Shown here: piece after piece, positions 7,349-16,508 of the stretch | Layout of the letters: every line of letters starts with the position of its first letter | Numbering within the stretch: the stretch's first letter is position 1 | Source: Aeromicrobium sp. | Lineage (GTDB): Bacteria; Actinomycetota; Actinomycetes; Propionibacteriales; Nocardioidaceae | Assembly (NCBI GenBank): GCA_014377785.1 | Contig: JACMOZ010000331.1 | Coordinates: 1-45,805 of the forward strand | Length of the DNA stretch: 45,805 bases | Direction: 5' to 3' | The notes under the pieces: generated by a model | What the model was told of the DNA's origin: nothing | Database searches by the model: none | Seen by the model: the letters and a program-made list of their open reading frames with translations, nothing else | Program-made: the position numbers and the translations under genes

Positions 7349-10300
7349 CAAAAGGTCGCCGCCTTCGCATTGCCTCGGCGTGGCGATCAACAGTTTCTTG
7401 ACGACCCCGGCCCGCGGTGAGGTGATCGACGCCTCCATCTTCATGGCCTCGATCGTGGCGACACTCTGGCCGGCGGCGATCGTGTCGCCCTCGGCGACGG
7501 CAGGATTGACGACACCGGCAAACGGTATGGCGATGTGGCCGGGGTTGGACGGGTCGGCCTTTTGCGTCTGAGTCGCCGTGACGTCGACCGAGCGGTCCCG
7601 GACGACGGTCGGCCGCAACTGGCCGTTGATAGTGCCCATGACGGTCCGCAGTCCGCGTTCATCGGCCTCGCCGACCGCCTCCAGTCCGAAAAGCAGAAGT
7701 TTGCCCGGTTCATATTCGACCTCGGTCTCGGCATCGGCGCGCAGTCCATACCAAAACGCCTGGGTCGGCAACAAGGAGACGTCGCCGTAGTCCTTGCGGG
7801 CTTGCTCGAAATCGCGTGTCGGTCCGGGGAACAGCAAACGGTTGAGCGTTTCCCTCGGCTTCGCCGCGAGGCCGGCAGTGTCGCCGGCGGTGAGCGTCTC
7901 GTCTACTGGCTTGATCGTGCGACCTTTGAGCGCCTTGGTGCGGAACGGTTCGGGCCAGCCGCCGGGCGGGTCTCCGAGTTGGCCGGCGAGGAAACCGATG
8001 ACCGATTCGGGGATGTCGAAGTCGCCGGGTTCGGCCGCGAACTCGGCCGGATCGGCGCCGACCGCGACCAAGTGCAGAGCAAGGTCGCCGACGACTTTGC
8101 TCGACGGTGTCACCTTGACCAGGTTGCCGAGGATGGCGTTGGCGGCGGCATACATGTCTTCGATCTGCTCGAACTTCTCGCCGAGACCGAGTGCGATCGC
8201 TTGTTGCCGCAGGTTCGAGAGTTGGCCGCCCGGGATTTCGTGGGTGTAGACGCGGCCGGTGGGAGCGGGCAGTCCCGACTCGAACGGGGCATAAAGCCGG
8301 CGGGTGGCTTCCCAATAGGGCTCGAGGTCGTTGACCGCGCCGATGTCGAGGCCGGTCGTGCGACCGGAGAAGTCAGTGGCCGCAACGAGCGCCGACAACG
8401 GTGGCTGACTCGTGGTTCCTGCGAGGGCGGCCGAGGCGGCATCGACAGCGTCGACACCGGACTCGATCGCAGCGATCAGTGTCGCAAGTTGTCCGCCCGG
8501 CGTGTCGTGTGTATGCAGGTGGACCGGCACATCGAAGCGTTCCCGCAAAGCAGTGACCAGGGTGCGCGCGGCCGGTGCACGGAGAAGGCCGGCCATGTCC
8601 TTGATCGCCAGAATGTGGGCGCCGGCACCAACGATGTCCTCGGCCAGGTGCAGGTAATAGTCGAGAGTGTAAAGACTCTCATCGGGATCAGACAGGTCGC
8701 CGGTGTAGCAGAGCGCGACTTCGGCGACGGCCCGACCGGTTTCACGGACGGCGTCGATGGCCGGGCGCATCTGATCGACATCGTTGAGGGCGTCGAAAAT
8801 CCGGAACACGTCGATGCCCGTCTTGGCCGCCTCCTTAACGAAGGCCTGAGTCACCTCGACGGGATAAGGCGTGTAGCCGACGGTGTTGCGACCGCGAAGC
8901 AGCATCTGCAGGCACACATTGGGGATGGCCTCACGCAGTTGTTCGAGCCGGCTCCACGGGTCTTCCTTGAGGAATCGCAGCGCGACGTCATACGTTGCGC
9001 CGCCCCAGGCTTCGACCGACCACAGGTTTGGCGTCATCCGGGCGACATACGGCGCCACATTCATCAGGTCGCGGGTGCGTACGCGGGTGGCGAGCAGCGA
9101 CTGGTGGGCGTCGCGGAATGTCGTTTCGGTGACGGCGACGCTCTTTTGGGCGCGCAACGCGGCGGCGAACGCCTCCGGGCCGACCTCGTGCAGCAGTTGG
9201 CGTGAACCGTCCGGCGGTGCGGTGCTCAGGTCGATGTCGGGCAGCTTGCTGCGCGGGTCGAGTGTGACCGGCGCCTGGCCGTGCGGCCGATTCACCGTGA
9301 CATCGGCGAGGTAGTTGAGAAGTCGTGCGGCCGGATCGGAGGAGACCGACGCCAACATCAATTCGGGGTGTTCGTCGATGAATGTCGTGGTGAGCCGCGC
9401 AGCCCTGAAGTCCTCAGTGGCCAACAACGCTTCAAGGAAGTCGATGTTTGTCGCGACCCCGCCGACCTTGAATTCGGCCAGCGCTCGAGTTGCCCGCTCG
9501 ACCGTTGCCTCGAAGTCGCGGCCGCGGCAGGTGAGTTTGGTCAGCAGCGAATCGAAGTGCGCGTTGACCACCGCACCGGTGTATGTCGTGCCGCCGTCGA
9601 GCCGGACGCCGGGACCGCCGGGCGAGCGGTAAGTCGAAATCTGGCCAGTGTCCGGGCGGAACGCATTGGCCGGATCCTCGGTCGTAATGCGACATTGAAG
9701 GGCCGCTCCGCGAAGGACGATCCGGTCCTGCGTGAGACCGAGTTCGGCAAGAGTCGAACCGCTCGCGATACGCATTTGCGCCTGGACGAGATCGACGTCG
9801 GTGACTTCCTCGGTGACGGTGTGCTCGACCTGAATCCGCGGGTTCATCTCGATGAAGACGTAATGGCCCAAGTCACTGAGCAGGAACTCCACGGTGCCGG
9901 CACACGTGTAGTTGATGGCCCTGGCGAATTTCACCGCATCGGCACACATCCGCATCCGGATCTCGGGGTCGAGCCCGGGTGCGGGGGCGAGTTCGACGAC
10001 CTTTTGGTGGCGGCGCTGCACCGAGCAGTCGCGGTCATAGAGGTGGATGACGTTGCCCGCACCGTCGGCCAGGATTTGCACCTCGATGTGGCGGGCGTTG
10101 GCGTCAGCTTCTTCGATGAAACACGTCGGGTCGCCGAAGGCGCCGTCGGCTTCGCGCATCGCGGCGTCGATGGCCTCGCGAAGACTCGTCGGAGCGTCAA
10201 CCCGGCGCATGCCGCGTCCGCCGCCACCGGCGACGGCCTTGACGAACAGCGGGTAGTCGAGTTCGTCCGAGGCCGCTATCAGGGTGGCGGCGTCACGCGC

Positions 10301-10711
10301 GGGCGGCACCGATCGAAGGACCGGAACACCGGCATCGCGGGCGGCAGCGATCGCGGTGGCCTTGTTGCCGGTGAGTTCGAGAACTCTCTTGTTGGGACCG
10401 ATGAACGTAATGCCCGCGGCCTGGCAGGCTTCGGCCAGATCGGGGTTTTCACTCAGGAACCCGTAGCCGGGATAGACCGCGTCGGCACCGGCCTTCACCG
10501 CCGTGGCAACGATCGACGCGGGATCGAGATAAGCCCGCACCGGGTGACCGCGTTCGCCGATCTCATAGGCCTCATCGGCCCGGACACGGTGTTCGGAGCC
10601 GCGATCCTCATACGGGAAGACTGCGACCGTGCGCACGCCGAGTTCGTGGGCCGCACGAAAAGCGCGGATGGCGATTTCGCCGCGGTTGGCGACAAGAATC
10701 TTTTGGAACAC
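7334..10711 (-). CDS. pyc: Pyruvate carboxylase
   Basis: 1125 residues, close to the 1127 of the mycobacterial enzyme. Order: biotin carboxylase (begins VFQKILVANRGEIAIRAF; GGGGRGMR loop; ATP-grasp residues FIEEAD), carboxyltransferase (begins near DAHQSLLATR, the metal-binding TFRDAHQS motif) and a C-terminal biotinyl domain with EAMKM, the biotinylated lysine at about residue 1091. It converts pyruvate, bicarbonate and ATP to oxaloacetate, feeding the TCA cycle during growth on fatty acids or sugars. GTG at 10711 was chosen because it starts directly at the conserved N-terminus and has GAGG nine bases upstream; a TTG twelve codons earlier is less likely. Confidence 0.95.
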   Translation of the reverse strand: MFQKILVANRGEIAIRAFRAAHELGVRTVAVFPYEDRGSEHRVRADEAYEIGERGHPVRAYLDPASIVATAVKAGADAVYPGYGFLSENPDLAEACQAAGITFIGPNKRVLELTGNKATAIAAARDAGVPVLRSVPPARDAATLIAASDELDYPLFVKAVAGGGGRGMRRVDAPTSLREAIDAAMREADGAFGDPTCFIEEADANARHIEVQILADGAGNVIHLYDRDCSVQRRHQKVVELAPAPGLDPEIRMRMCADAVKFARAINYTCAGTVEFLLSDLGHYVFIEMNPRIQVEHTVTEEVTDVDLVQAQMRIASGSTLAELGLTQDRIVLRGAALQCRITTEDPANAFRPDTGQISTYRSPGGPGVRLDGGTTYTGAVVNAHFDSLLTKLTCRGRDFEATVERATRALAEFKVGGVATNIDFLEALLATEDFRAARLTTTFIDEHPELMLASVSSDPAARLLNYLADVTVNRPHGQAPVTLDPRSKLPDIDLSTAPPDGSRQLLHEVGPEAFAAALRAQKSVAVTETTFRDAHQSLLATRVRTRDLMNVAPYVARMTPNLWSVEAWGGATYDVALRFLKEDPWSRLEQLREAIPNVCLQMLLRGRNTVGYTPYPVEVTQAFVKEAAKTGIDVFRIFDALNDVDQMRPAIDAVRETGRAVAEVALCYTGDLSDPDESLYTLDYYLHLAEDIVGAGAHILAIKDMAGLLRAPAARTLVTALRERFDVPVHLHTHDTPGGQLATLIAAIESGVDAVDAASAALAGTTSQPPLSALVAATDFSGRTTGLDIGAVNDLEPYWEATRRLYAPFESGLPAPTGRVYTHEIPGGQLSNLRQQAIALGLGEKFEQIEDMYAAANAILGNLVKVTPSSKVVGDLALHLVAVGADPAEFAAEPGDFDIPESVIGFLAGQLGDPPGGWPEPFRTKALKGRTIKPVDETLTAGDTAGLAAKPRETLNRLLFPGPTRDFEQARKDYGDVSLLPTQAFWYGLRADAETEVEYEPGKLLLFGLEAVGEADERGLRTVMGTINGQLRPTVVRDRSVDVTATQTQKADPSNPGHIAIPFAGVVNPAVAEGDTIAAGQSVATIEAMKMEASITSPRAGVVKKLLIATPRQCEGGDLLLALE

Positions 10712-10776
10712 GGCGGCCGTCCTCGATCGTATGGGCGTCGGGTTCAACCTATCTGGCCGTCTCTATCAGGCCGTCG

Positions 10777-10990
10777 TCACCGCGGCGTGAGGCCGGTGAT
10801 CCTCCAGGCGCCGTGAACCTTCTTGGCCGTGACCGACAACTGCGCCGCCGCCACCGTAGAGGGCAGCCACACCGTCCCTGCGGAGGCAATCCTTGGCGAG
10901 CTGCCGGTCATAGAGCCGGACACATCTTCAAACGACGCAGCGCCGGAGGACGCAACACCCTCGAGCGACTGGACCCTCGAATCTATTCGG
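10777..10990 (-). pseudogene. Remnant of an Mce-associated membrane protein gene
   Basis: The last ~27 codons of this minus-strand frame read AAAQLSVTAKKVHGAWRITG and end LTPR. The intact Mce-associated gene at 11959-12462 ends AAQIAISAKKVDGAWRITE then LKPL. The DNA is also clearly similar (for instance 10793-10853 against 11972-12032). No start codon, membrane segment or full domain precedes it, so this is a decayed 3' part; its left limit is uncertain. It overlaps the upstream region of the divergent dehydrogenase gene, and it suggests that the mce gene string once extended further or was duplicated. Apart from this remnant I see nothing in the 306-base gap between pyc and the dehydrogenase. 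Confidence 0.6.
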
Positions 10991-11017
10991 GACAAATCAC
11001 CGGGTAAGAATGAACGT

Positions 11018-11920
11018 ATGACTCTCGTGACCTTGCCTTTTGCCGCAGGAAACCTCCAGGACGTTTCGGCCGAACTCGAGTTTGCCCGGTTCAACGGTGC
11101 CGACGACGGCGTCCCGCCGGCCGACACTGAGTTCTGGGTGCCCCCATACGGTTTCGGTCTCGATTTCGCCCGCATCCTTGGGCAATTGCCCAAGCTTCGC
11201 GCCATCCAGACCCAGTCCGCGGGCGTCGACCACATCGTCGAATTCGTCGACCCGTCCATCACGCTGTGCAACGCCCGAGGAGTCCACGACGCGGCGACGT
11301 CCGAACTCGGTGTCGCGCTCATCCTCGCCTCACTTCGGCAGATCCCGCGTTTCGTGCGGGCGCAAGACCGCGGCGTTTGGGACCAAGAGCAGAGGCTGCC
11401 GTCGCTCGCGGACCGGCACGTCCTGATCGTCGGTTACGGAAGCATCGGCCAGGCACTCGAACGGCGACTCGACGGTTTCGAGTGTGAAATCACGCGTGTC
11501 GCGCGCACCGCGCGGGACAACATTCACGGCTTTGGCGAACTTGCTGGCCTGATCCCCGATGCGGATGTCATCGTGCTGCTGACACCGCTGACCCCCGAAA
11601 CCCATCGGCTTGCCGACGCGGAATTCCTCGCTCGCATGAAGGACGGCGCGTTGCTCGTCAATCTGGGCCGTGGCCCGTTGGTCGACACCGATGCGCTTGT
11701 CGCCGAAACGTCAACAGGGCGCATCAGCGCTGCCCTCGATGTCACCGACCCCGAGCCGTTGGCTGAAGGTCATCCGCTGTGGGCAGTCGCCAACGTGTTG
11801 ATCACGCCCCATGTCGGTGGAGGGACAACCGCGATGAAGCCGCGCATCCAGTCGTTGCTGACCGAGCAATTGCAAAGCTTCGTGAAGGGTGAGGACCTCA
11901 AGAACGTGATGCCCCGCTAA
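11018..11920 (+). CDS. D-isomer-specific 2-hydroxyacid dehydrogenase
   Basis: 300 residues. The NAD(P)-binding motif is GYGSIG (139-144) and the catalytic triad is Arg218 (GRGPLVD), Glu247 (DPEPL) and His265 (PHVGG), all intact. The enzyme reduces a 2-keto acid to the D-hydroxy acid or the reverse; sequence alone does not separate glyoxylate/hydroxypyruvate reductase from phosphoglycerate dehydrogenase, but the lack of an ACT domain argues against the latter. The open frame extends 65 codons upstream, but that part overlaps a pseudogene on the other strand. No strong ribosome binding site is seen. It sits between an Mce-associated gene remnant and the mce operon, on the opposite strand. Confidence 0.87.
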   Translation: MTLVTLPFAAGNLQDVSAELEFARFNGADDGVPPADTEFWVPPYGFGLDFARILGQLPKLRAIQTQSAGVDHIVEFVDPSITLCNARGVHDAATSELGVALILASLRQIPRFVRAQDRGVWDQEQRLPSLADRHVLIVGYGSIGQALERRLDGFECEITRVARTARDNIHGFGELAGLIPDADVIVLLTPLTPETHRLADAEFLARMKDGALLVNLGRGPLVDTDALVAETSTGRISAALDVTDPEPLAEGHPLWAVANVLITPHVGGGTTAMKPRIQSLLTEQLQSFVKGEDLKNVMPR

Positions 11921-11958
11921 CCACCGGGCCACCCCCTGAGCCTGACGTTTTGGGAACG

Positions 11959-12462
11959 CTACAGCGGTTTCAGCTCGGTGATCCGCCACGCACCGTCGAC
12001 CTTCTTGGCCGAGATCGCGATCTGTGCTGCCGAGATGCTCGCCTCCTTGTCGTCGGCCCTCCGGCTCGACTGGTCCAGGAACACCAACAGCTCCGCTGTG
12101 TCGTCGGTCAACTCCTTGACTCCCGCGGCCGCGACGGTCGCGGTCAGTATGAGCTTCTGCTTGGGCGCGCGGTCCTGCAGCGACTCGAACAGCGTGTCGT
12201 ACTCCTTGCGCGCATTCCCGACCAGCAGCGCGTCGGCGGCCTCCTCGGTCGTGCCCGGGTTGCTGTGGTCATAGCTGAGCACCCGGGTCAGCGCCTGCGA
12301 AACCTCGGCCTGGACCTTCGAGGTCGCGGCCTTGTCTACGACGGCGCGATTTTCCGCGGCTTCGCTGGAGGTGGCGTCGAATGCCATCCACAGCCCCAGC
12401 AGCCCGACGATCAGCATCACGGCTGCGGCGACGGTGATTCCGTGCTTGCGGACAATCGTCAT
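11959..12462 (-). CDS. Mce-associated membrane protein 2
   Basis: 167 residues. One N-terminal membrane helix (about residues 10-28) is followed by an extracytoplasmic alpha+beta domain ending KKVDGAWRITELKPL, typical of the small proteins encoded after mceF in actinomycetes. They are thought to stabilise or help assemble Mce complexes. The start ATG at 12462 overlaps the previous gene's stop by four bases (ATGA), so it is co-transcribed and probably translationally coupled. A second, decayed copy of its 3' end lies at 10777. Confidence 0.8.
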   Translation of the reverse strand: MTIVRKHGITVAAAVMLIVGLLGLWMAFDATSSEAAENRAVVDKAATSKVQAEVSQALTRVLSYDHSNPGTTEEAADALLVGNARKEYDTLFESLQDRAPKQKLILTATVAAAGVKELTDDTAELLVFLDQSSRRADDKEASISAAQIAISAKKVDGAWRITELKPL

Positions 12463-13028
12463 GACAGGTTCACCGCGACTTGCTGGAGACTTTCGAGCTT
12501 CCACTCGCCGCCGACTTTCAGCAGGTCTGCGCTGAACCGGTTGCGCTTTAGCGTGGGCTCGGCATCGGGTTTTGCCGCGTCCTTGACGGTGATCTCCACC
12601 GATGCCAGCACTGTGGCCGACGTCCCGTCGAGGGCGATGACAGCGGAGTCGACGACCGTGCCGGCCGAGATCTTCTTCTGGTCGGCGAGGAGGGTGCGGT
12701 CCTCGGCGCCGATGTTGCCAAGCTGGTCGTGCAGAGTCCCAGTGGTAGCGGCACTCCAGGACTTCAGTCCCGGCTCGACCTTGCGATAGTCGAGGGAGTT
12801 CAGCGTCTCGATGTGCTGATTGGCAGCGACGAGGACGGCGCTACGGGTCTCGGCCAGCGCCAGAGTGCCGTCGTTGGCGGTGTGCCACCACGCGAACAGT
12901 CCCGCGCACATCACCAGCGCGGTGGCCACAAGCGCCGCGAGGCGTACCCGCGAACGTTGCGCTCTTTCGGGCGGCTTCTCAACCATTTCCGTCTCCTCGA
13001 CAGCGGGTTCGAGTTGCTCGGTAATCAC
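12459..13028 (-). CDS. Mce-associated membrane protein 1
   Basis: 189 residues from the GTG at 13028, which overlaps the mceF stop codon (GTGA) and has GGGAGG at 13035-13040, six bases away. A charged N-terminus (about 1-28) precedes one membrane helix (LAALVATALVMCAGLFAWW) and a soluble outer domain ending GGEWKLESLQQVAVNLS. The architecture matches Mce-associated proteins of the Rv0175-Rv0178 type. A much longer reading frame exists upstream but runs through mceF in another frame. Confidence 0.8.
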   Translation of the reverse strand: MITEQLEPAVEETEMVEKPPERAQRSRVRLAALVATALVMCAGLFAWWHTANDGTLALAETRSAVLVAANQHIETLNSLDYRKVEPGLKSWSAATTGTLHDQLGNIGAEDRTLLADQKKISAGTVVDSAVIALDGTSATVLASVEITVKDAAKPDAEPTLKRNRFSADLLKVGGEWKLESLQQVAVNLS

Positions 13029-14188
13029 TGTGTTCCTCCCATGAGATCGGCCATGCTCGACGGGACGCTGACCCTCGCCATGGCGTTCGGCTTTACGGCC
13101 GGAACGCTGTTGGGGCCGCGGACGCTGACGCCACTCGATGGATCGAGCGAACAACCCGCCTCGATGTTGAACGGTTGTCCAGGCTCGATGTCCAGACCCG
13201 GCCGTACGGTCGTTCCACCGTAGCCGCTCGTGCAGGGCAACGGGTCGAAGTATGTTTGTGCCTGGCCGAGATTCAGGCCCTTCGAGCCGTTGACGGCCCA
13301 ACCGACGCTGAGCGCCTCCGGAACCCGGATGAGCGCGTCCTCGACTCCCGCGATGTTGGTGCCGAACACCTGGGCGGTCGACACGAGATTGCTCATAAGT
13401 ACGCCCAGCGGCGTTCCGACCTGGTCGAACAGGCGATGCACTTCACGCGCCGCGGCAGGAGAGTTGTCGATCAGGGTACGCAGGTCCTTGTCGGAGTTAC
13501 GCAGGGTCTCGGCGAGAAGATTCAGGTCGCTGCTGAAGCTCTTGATGCTGTCGGCCGACTCTTGCTGGGTGGACAGAACCGTGCCCGAGTTGTGGATCAG
13601 CCCCGTGGTGACGAGGAAGTTCTTGTCGGCGGACTCGACGAATTGTTGCGAGGTGTCGAGGAGCCGTTTCAGCTGGGAGCTCACGCCGCGGGACGCGTCA
13701 TAGGACTCGTCGATGACGGTCTTCAGCGAGTCCTCGGGCACCGATGCCGCAAAATCGCGGCCGGTGCGCAGCACCTCGTCGATCGCAGGGGGAAGCGACT
13801 CGGCCGATCCTTCCAGCCGGTCGCCGTCGGCGAGCATCCCTGCTGCGGTGGTCGTGCCGCGCAAGTCGATGTATTGCTCGCCGATGGCCGACCTGTTGGC
13901 GACGTTGACCTCGACGTTGGCGGGTATGTCAGTCCCGTCGTTGATGTGGAGCACCGCTTCCATGCCGTCCTTGGTGGGGCGAAGTTCGTCGATGCGGCCC
14001 ACGGGAACGCCCCGGTAGGTCACCTCACCGTTGACGAAGGTGCCGCCGGCACGGGGAAGAGCGACGGTGACGTCGAACCCCGAGTTGAGCAGGTTGATCC
14101 CCGCGTATTTGATTCCGAGGTACGTGGTGGCGACCAGGCTCACCACGAGGAACGCCATGAGCTTGAACTTGATGCGACCGGCCAACAT
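13025..14188 (-). CDS. Mce family protein MceF
   Basis: 387 residues. N-terminal membrane anchor (about 6-28), MCE/MlaD domain (about 36-115, with GVPVGRIDELRP and the following beta-barrel strands ending GEQYIDL), then a long helical region (about 120-300) and a Pro/Ser-rich tail. As the last of six Mce subunits, it would help form the hydrophobic tunnel that carries lipids through the periplasm to the YrbE permeases. The start ATG shares one base with the mceE stop (TGATG). The letter is assigned by position in the operon. Confidence 0.9.
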   Translation of the reverse strand: MLAGRIKFKLMAFLVVSLVATTYLGIKYAGINLLNSGFDVTVALPRAGGTFVNGEVTYRGVPVGRIDELRPTKDGMEAVLHINDGTDIPANVEVNVANRSAIGEQYIDLRGTTTAAGMLADGDRLEGSAESLPPAIDEVLRTGRDFAASVPEDSLKTVIDESYDASRGVSSQLKRLLDTSQQFVESADKNFLVTTGLIHNSGTVLSTQQESADSIKSFSSDLNLLAETLRNSDKDLRTLIDNSPAAAREVHRLFDQVGTPLGVLMSNLVSTAQVFGTNIAGVEDALIRVPEALSVGWAVNGSKGLNLGQAQTYFDPLPCTSGYGGTTVRPGLDIEPGQPFNIEAGCSLDPSSGVSVRGPNSVPAVKPNAMARVSVPSSMADLMGGTQ

Positions 14189-15471
14189 CAGCCATCACCT
14201 TCTTCGGCTGTGGGCGTCGTCGCTGGCGGCGTCAGACTCGGGGTGGGCGTAGGAGTGGGCGTGGGATCGTCGGGAGGCGGGGTGGCACTATCGCCGGGCG
14301 TCGTTGGCACCGTTGTCGGCTCCGTTGTCGGCACGGTGATCGTGGGCTCCGGTATACCGGGCATCGGCGAGGTGGTCGGTGGCAACAGCAACGGCGACGA
14401 GTCGGGCGCCGGCGCATACCTGCTGCTCGACTGTTGGGAACTGCCATGGACCTGCGGCCACACACAACCGATTGCCGCGCAGTCGGCCGGCAGGGTGCTG
14501 AAGTTCGTGGTGAGGAAGATGTTGAGGTAGTCACCCTTGATCGCCCCGAACACCGAGTCCGGGAAGGGGTAGGTCAGCAGGATCTGCAGCGAGTTGGGCA
14601 GGTCCGATCCCGACTTGGCAAGCTGGGTCAGGATGGGCTCGAGCGCCTCGATGTCGGCGATGATGTCGTCCTGGGAGACGTCGAGGGTGTCGACAGTGAC
14701 CGACGCCAGCCGGTCCAATGCCGACAGCATAGAGACGAGCTGTTTGCGCTGGTCGACGAGCACCTGCATGCCCGGACTGAGGTCGTCGAGCGCCGTGGCG
14801 ATCTTGGCCCTGTCGGCGTTGAGCGTCCTCGACAGGTCGCCGAGTCCATCGAGCGCGGTCGTGATGGCCTCCTTGCGGTCGTCGAGGCCGGTGACGAAGG
14901 TGTTCATCTCGCCGAGGAACGCCTTGACGTCGTCGGGACGGCCGGTCGAGATCTTCTGGAGCTCGCGGGAGATCTCCTGGAACTGGCCGACGTCGCCGCC
15001 GTTGAGGACCAGCGACAATGCGCCGAGGACCTGCTCAACCTGGGCGGCCTCGGAGGTGGCGGCGAGTCCCAGCCGGGTCCCATCCTGCACCGCCGGCCCC
15101 GTCTCTGGTTTGACCGGACGGATCAGGGCGACATACTTCTCACCGAGGAGCGACGTCTGCTTCAGCCGTGCCACGGTGCCGGCCGGAAGGGTGACATCGC
15201 TGTTGACCCGCAGCTCGACTTCGGCACTGCGTCCGTCCTGGCTGAGCCGGATCTTCGAGACCTGGCCGACCGCGACATTGTCGACCTTGACGCTGGACTG
15301 CGGAACGAGGTCGAGGGCGTCGTCGAACTCGGCCGAGATCACCATCGGATCGGAGCCGAGATCGGCTCCGCCGGGCAGCGGGGTGTCGTAAACGCCGTTG
15401 CTGAGCATCCCGCATCCGCTCAAGGTCAGGGCCGCGGCGCTGGCGAGCGTGGCCATCGTGAGCCTGTTCAT
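14188..15471 (-). CDS. Mce family lipoprotein MceE
   Basis: 427 residues. The lipobox LSGC places the acylated cysteine at residue 20, as expected for MceE, the lipoprotein subunit of Mce complexes. An MCE domain (about 38-115, VKVDNVAVGQVSKIRL) is followed by the helical tunnel region and, from about residue 350, an unusual Pro/Thr-rich tail with repeated PTP and TTP units. The tail might cross or contact the cell wall. Its start overlaps mceD by four bases. Mce systems import lipids or sterols; this operon's substrate is not evident from sequence. Confidence 0.9.
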   Translation of the reverse strand: MNRLTMATLASAAALTLSGCGMLSNGVYDTPLPGGADLGSDPMVISAEFDDALDLVPQSSVKVDNVAVGQVSKIRLSQDGRSAEVELRVNSDVTLPAGTVARLKQTSLLGEKYVALIRPVKPETGPAVQDGTRLGLAATSEAAQVEQVLGALSLVLNGGDVGQFQEISRELQKISTGRPDDVKAFLGEMNTFVTGLDDRKEAITTALDGLGDLSRTLNADRAKIATALDDLSPGMQVLVDQRKQLVSMLSALDRLASVTVDTLDVSQDDIIADIEALEPILTQLAKSGSDLPNSLQILLTYPFPDSVFGAIKGDYLNIFLTTNFSTLPADCAAIGCVWPQVHGSSQQSSSRYAPAPDSSPLLLPPTTSPMPGIPEPTITVPTTEPTTVPTTPGDSATPPPDDPTPTPTPTPSLTPPATTPTAEEGDG

Positions 15472-16508
15472 CGGTTGTCCCCCAGACCCGGCAGCAGTGC
15501 CGGCGGCGCAGACTCCGAGGTCTTCGCGCTCTGGCGGTTGCCGGACCAGATCGTGAGCTCGTTGAGGTTGACACGGCCGTCGAGCGTGTTGGTGGAGGGG
15601 CCGTATGCCCGCAGGAAGTTCTGCAGGACGAGCGGTATCAGCCGCACCGACTCATCGAGGGACTCCCTCTGGTCGACCAGGACTTTGGTCGGGCCGATCA
15701 GGTTGTCGACGCTGGTCTTGAGGTTGCCCCGATTGTCGCGGATGAAGTTGTCGACGATTCCCAGCGCGTCGCCGAGGTTGGCGACAGCAGCGCTCAGATC
15801 CTGCCTGTCGTCGGCGAGGTAGTCCGCCACGGACGCGAACTGGCGGTTGGCGTCGGCGAGCGTTCGGTCGTTGGCCACGAGCATGTCGTTGAACTCCTTG
15901 AGGTTCGAGACGGTGTCGAAGAAGTCTGCGTCGCTGTTGGCGAGGGTGCCGGTGGCCTTGCCGAATTCGGCGACCATCTCGTTGAGTTTGGCTCCCTGGC
16001 CGTCGAGGTTGTCGGCAGCCACGTCGAGGAGTTCGGACAGCGCACCGTTGGCGTTGGCTCCGTTGGGTCCGAGCTGTTGGCCGACGTCGTTGAGACTCGC
16101 ATACAGCTCGTCGATCTCCACCGGGACAGCCGTACGGGCGCCCGACAGCACAGTGCCGGACTGGAGTTTCGCGCCGCCGTCATACGGTTCGGTCAGCTGG
16201 ACGAACCGGTCGCTGACAAGTGTCGGTGCGATGATGACCGCCGCCGAGTCGGCACCGGCCTGCTGTCCGCGGTCCAGTTTCATCGAGACCCGCACCTTGG
16301 AACCCTCGGGCACGACATCGGTGACGGTGCCGACCGGCACGCCGAGGATCTCGACGTCCGAGCCCGGGTAGAGACCGACCGTGGAGTCGAACAGCGCCTC
16401 GATGCGGGTGCCCTCCCGGTCGAGTGCGACCTTCCAGGCGAGGAAGCCGCCGGCGACGAGCACGGCGACGAGTCCGAGCAGGATGGATTTGAGGATGGTT
16501 GACTTCAT
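15468..16508 (-). CDS. Mce family protein MceD
   Basis: 346 residues. One N-terminal membrane helix (about 7-26), MCE domain (about 32-110; GVPVGTVTDVVPEGSKV) and a helical region with regular hydrophobic spacing. The ATG at 16508 shares its last bases with the mceC stop and is preceded by GGAGGAAATTG; a TTG one codon upstream is therefore not needed. It is subunit four of the tunnel-forming Mce set. Confidence 0.9.
   Translation of the reverse strand: MKSTILKSILLGLVAVLVAGGFLAWKVALDREGTRIEALFDSTVGLYPGSDVEILGVPVGTVTDVVPEGSKVRVSMKLDRGQQAGADSAAVIIAPTLVSDRFVQLTEPYDGGAKLQSGTVLSGARTAVPVEIDELYASLNDVGQQLGPNGANANGALSELLDVAADNLDGQGAKLNEMVAEFGKATGTLANSDADFFDTVSNLKEFNDMLVANDRTLADANRQFASVADYLADDRQDLSAAVANLGDALGIVDNFIRDNRGNLKTSVDNLIGPTKVLVDQRESLDESVRLIPLVLQNFLRAYGPSTNTLDGRVNLNELTIWSGNRQSAKTSESAPPALLPGLGDNR

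Noticed and set aside
7535-9205. 556-codon open frame on the plus strand inside pyc
   Set aside because: Mirror frame of a high-GC gene; no family resemblance or ribosome site.
13175-14530. 451-codon open frame opposite mceF and mceE
   Set aside because: Shadow of overlapping mce genes.
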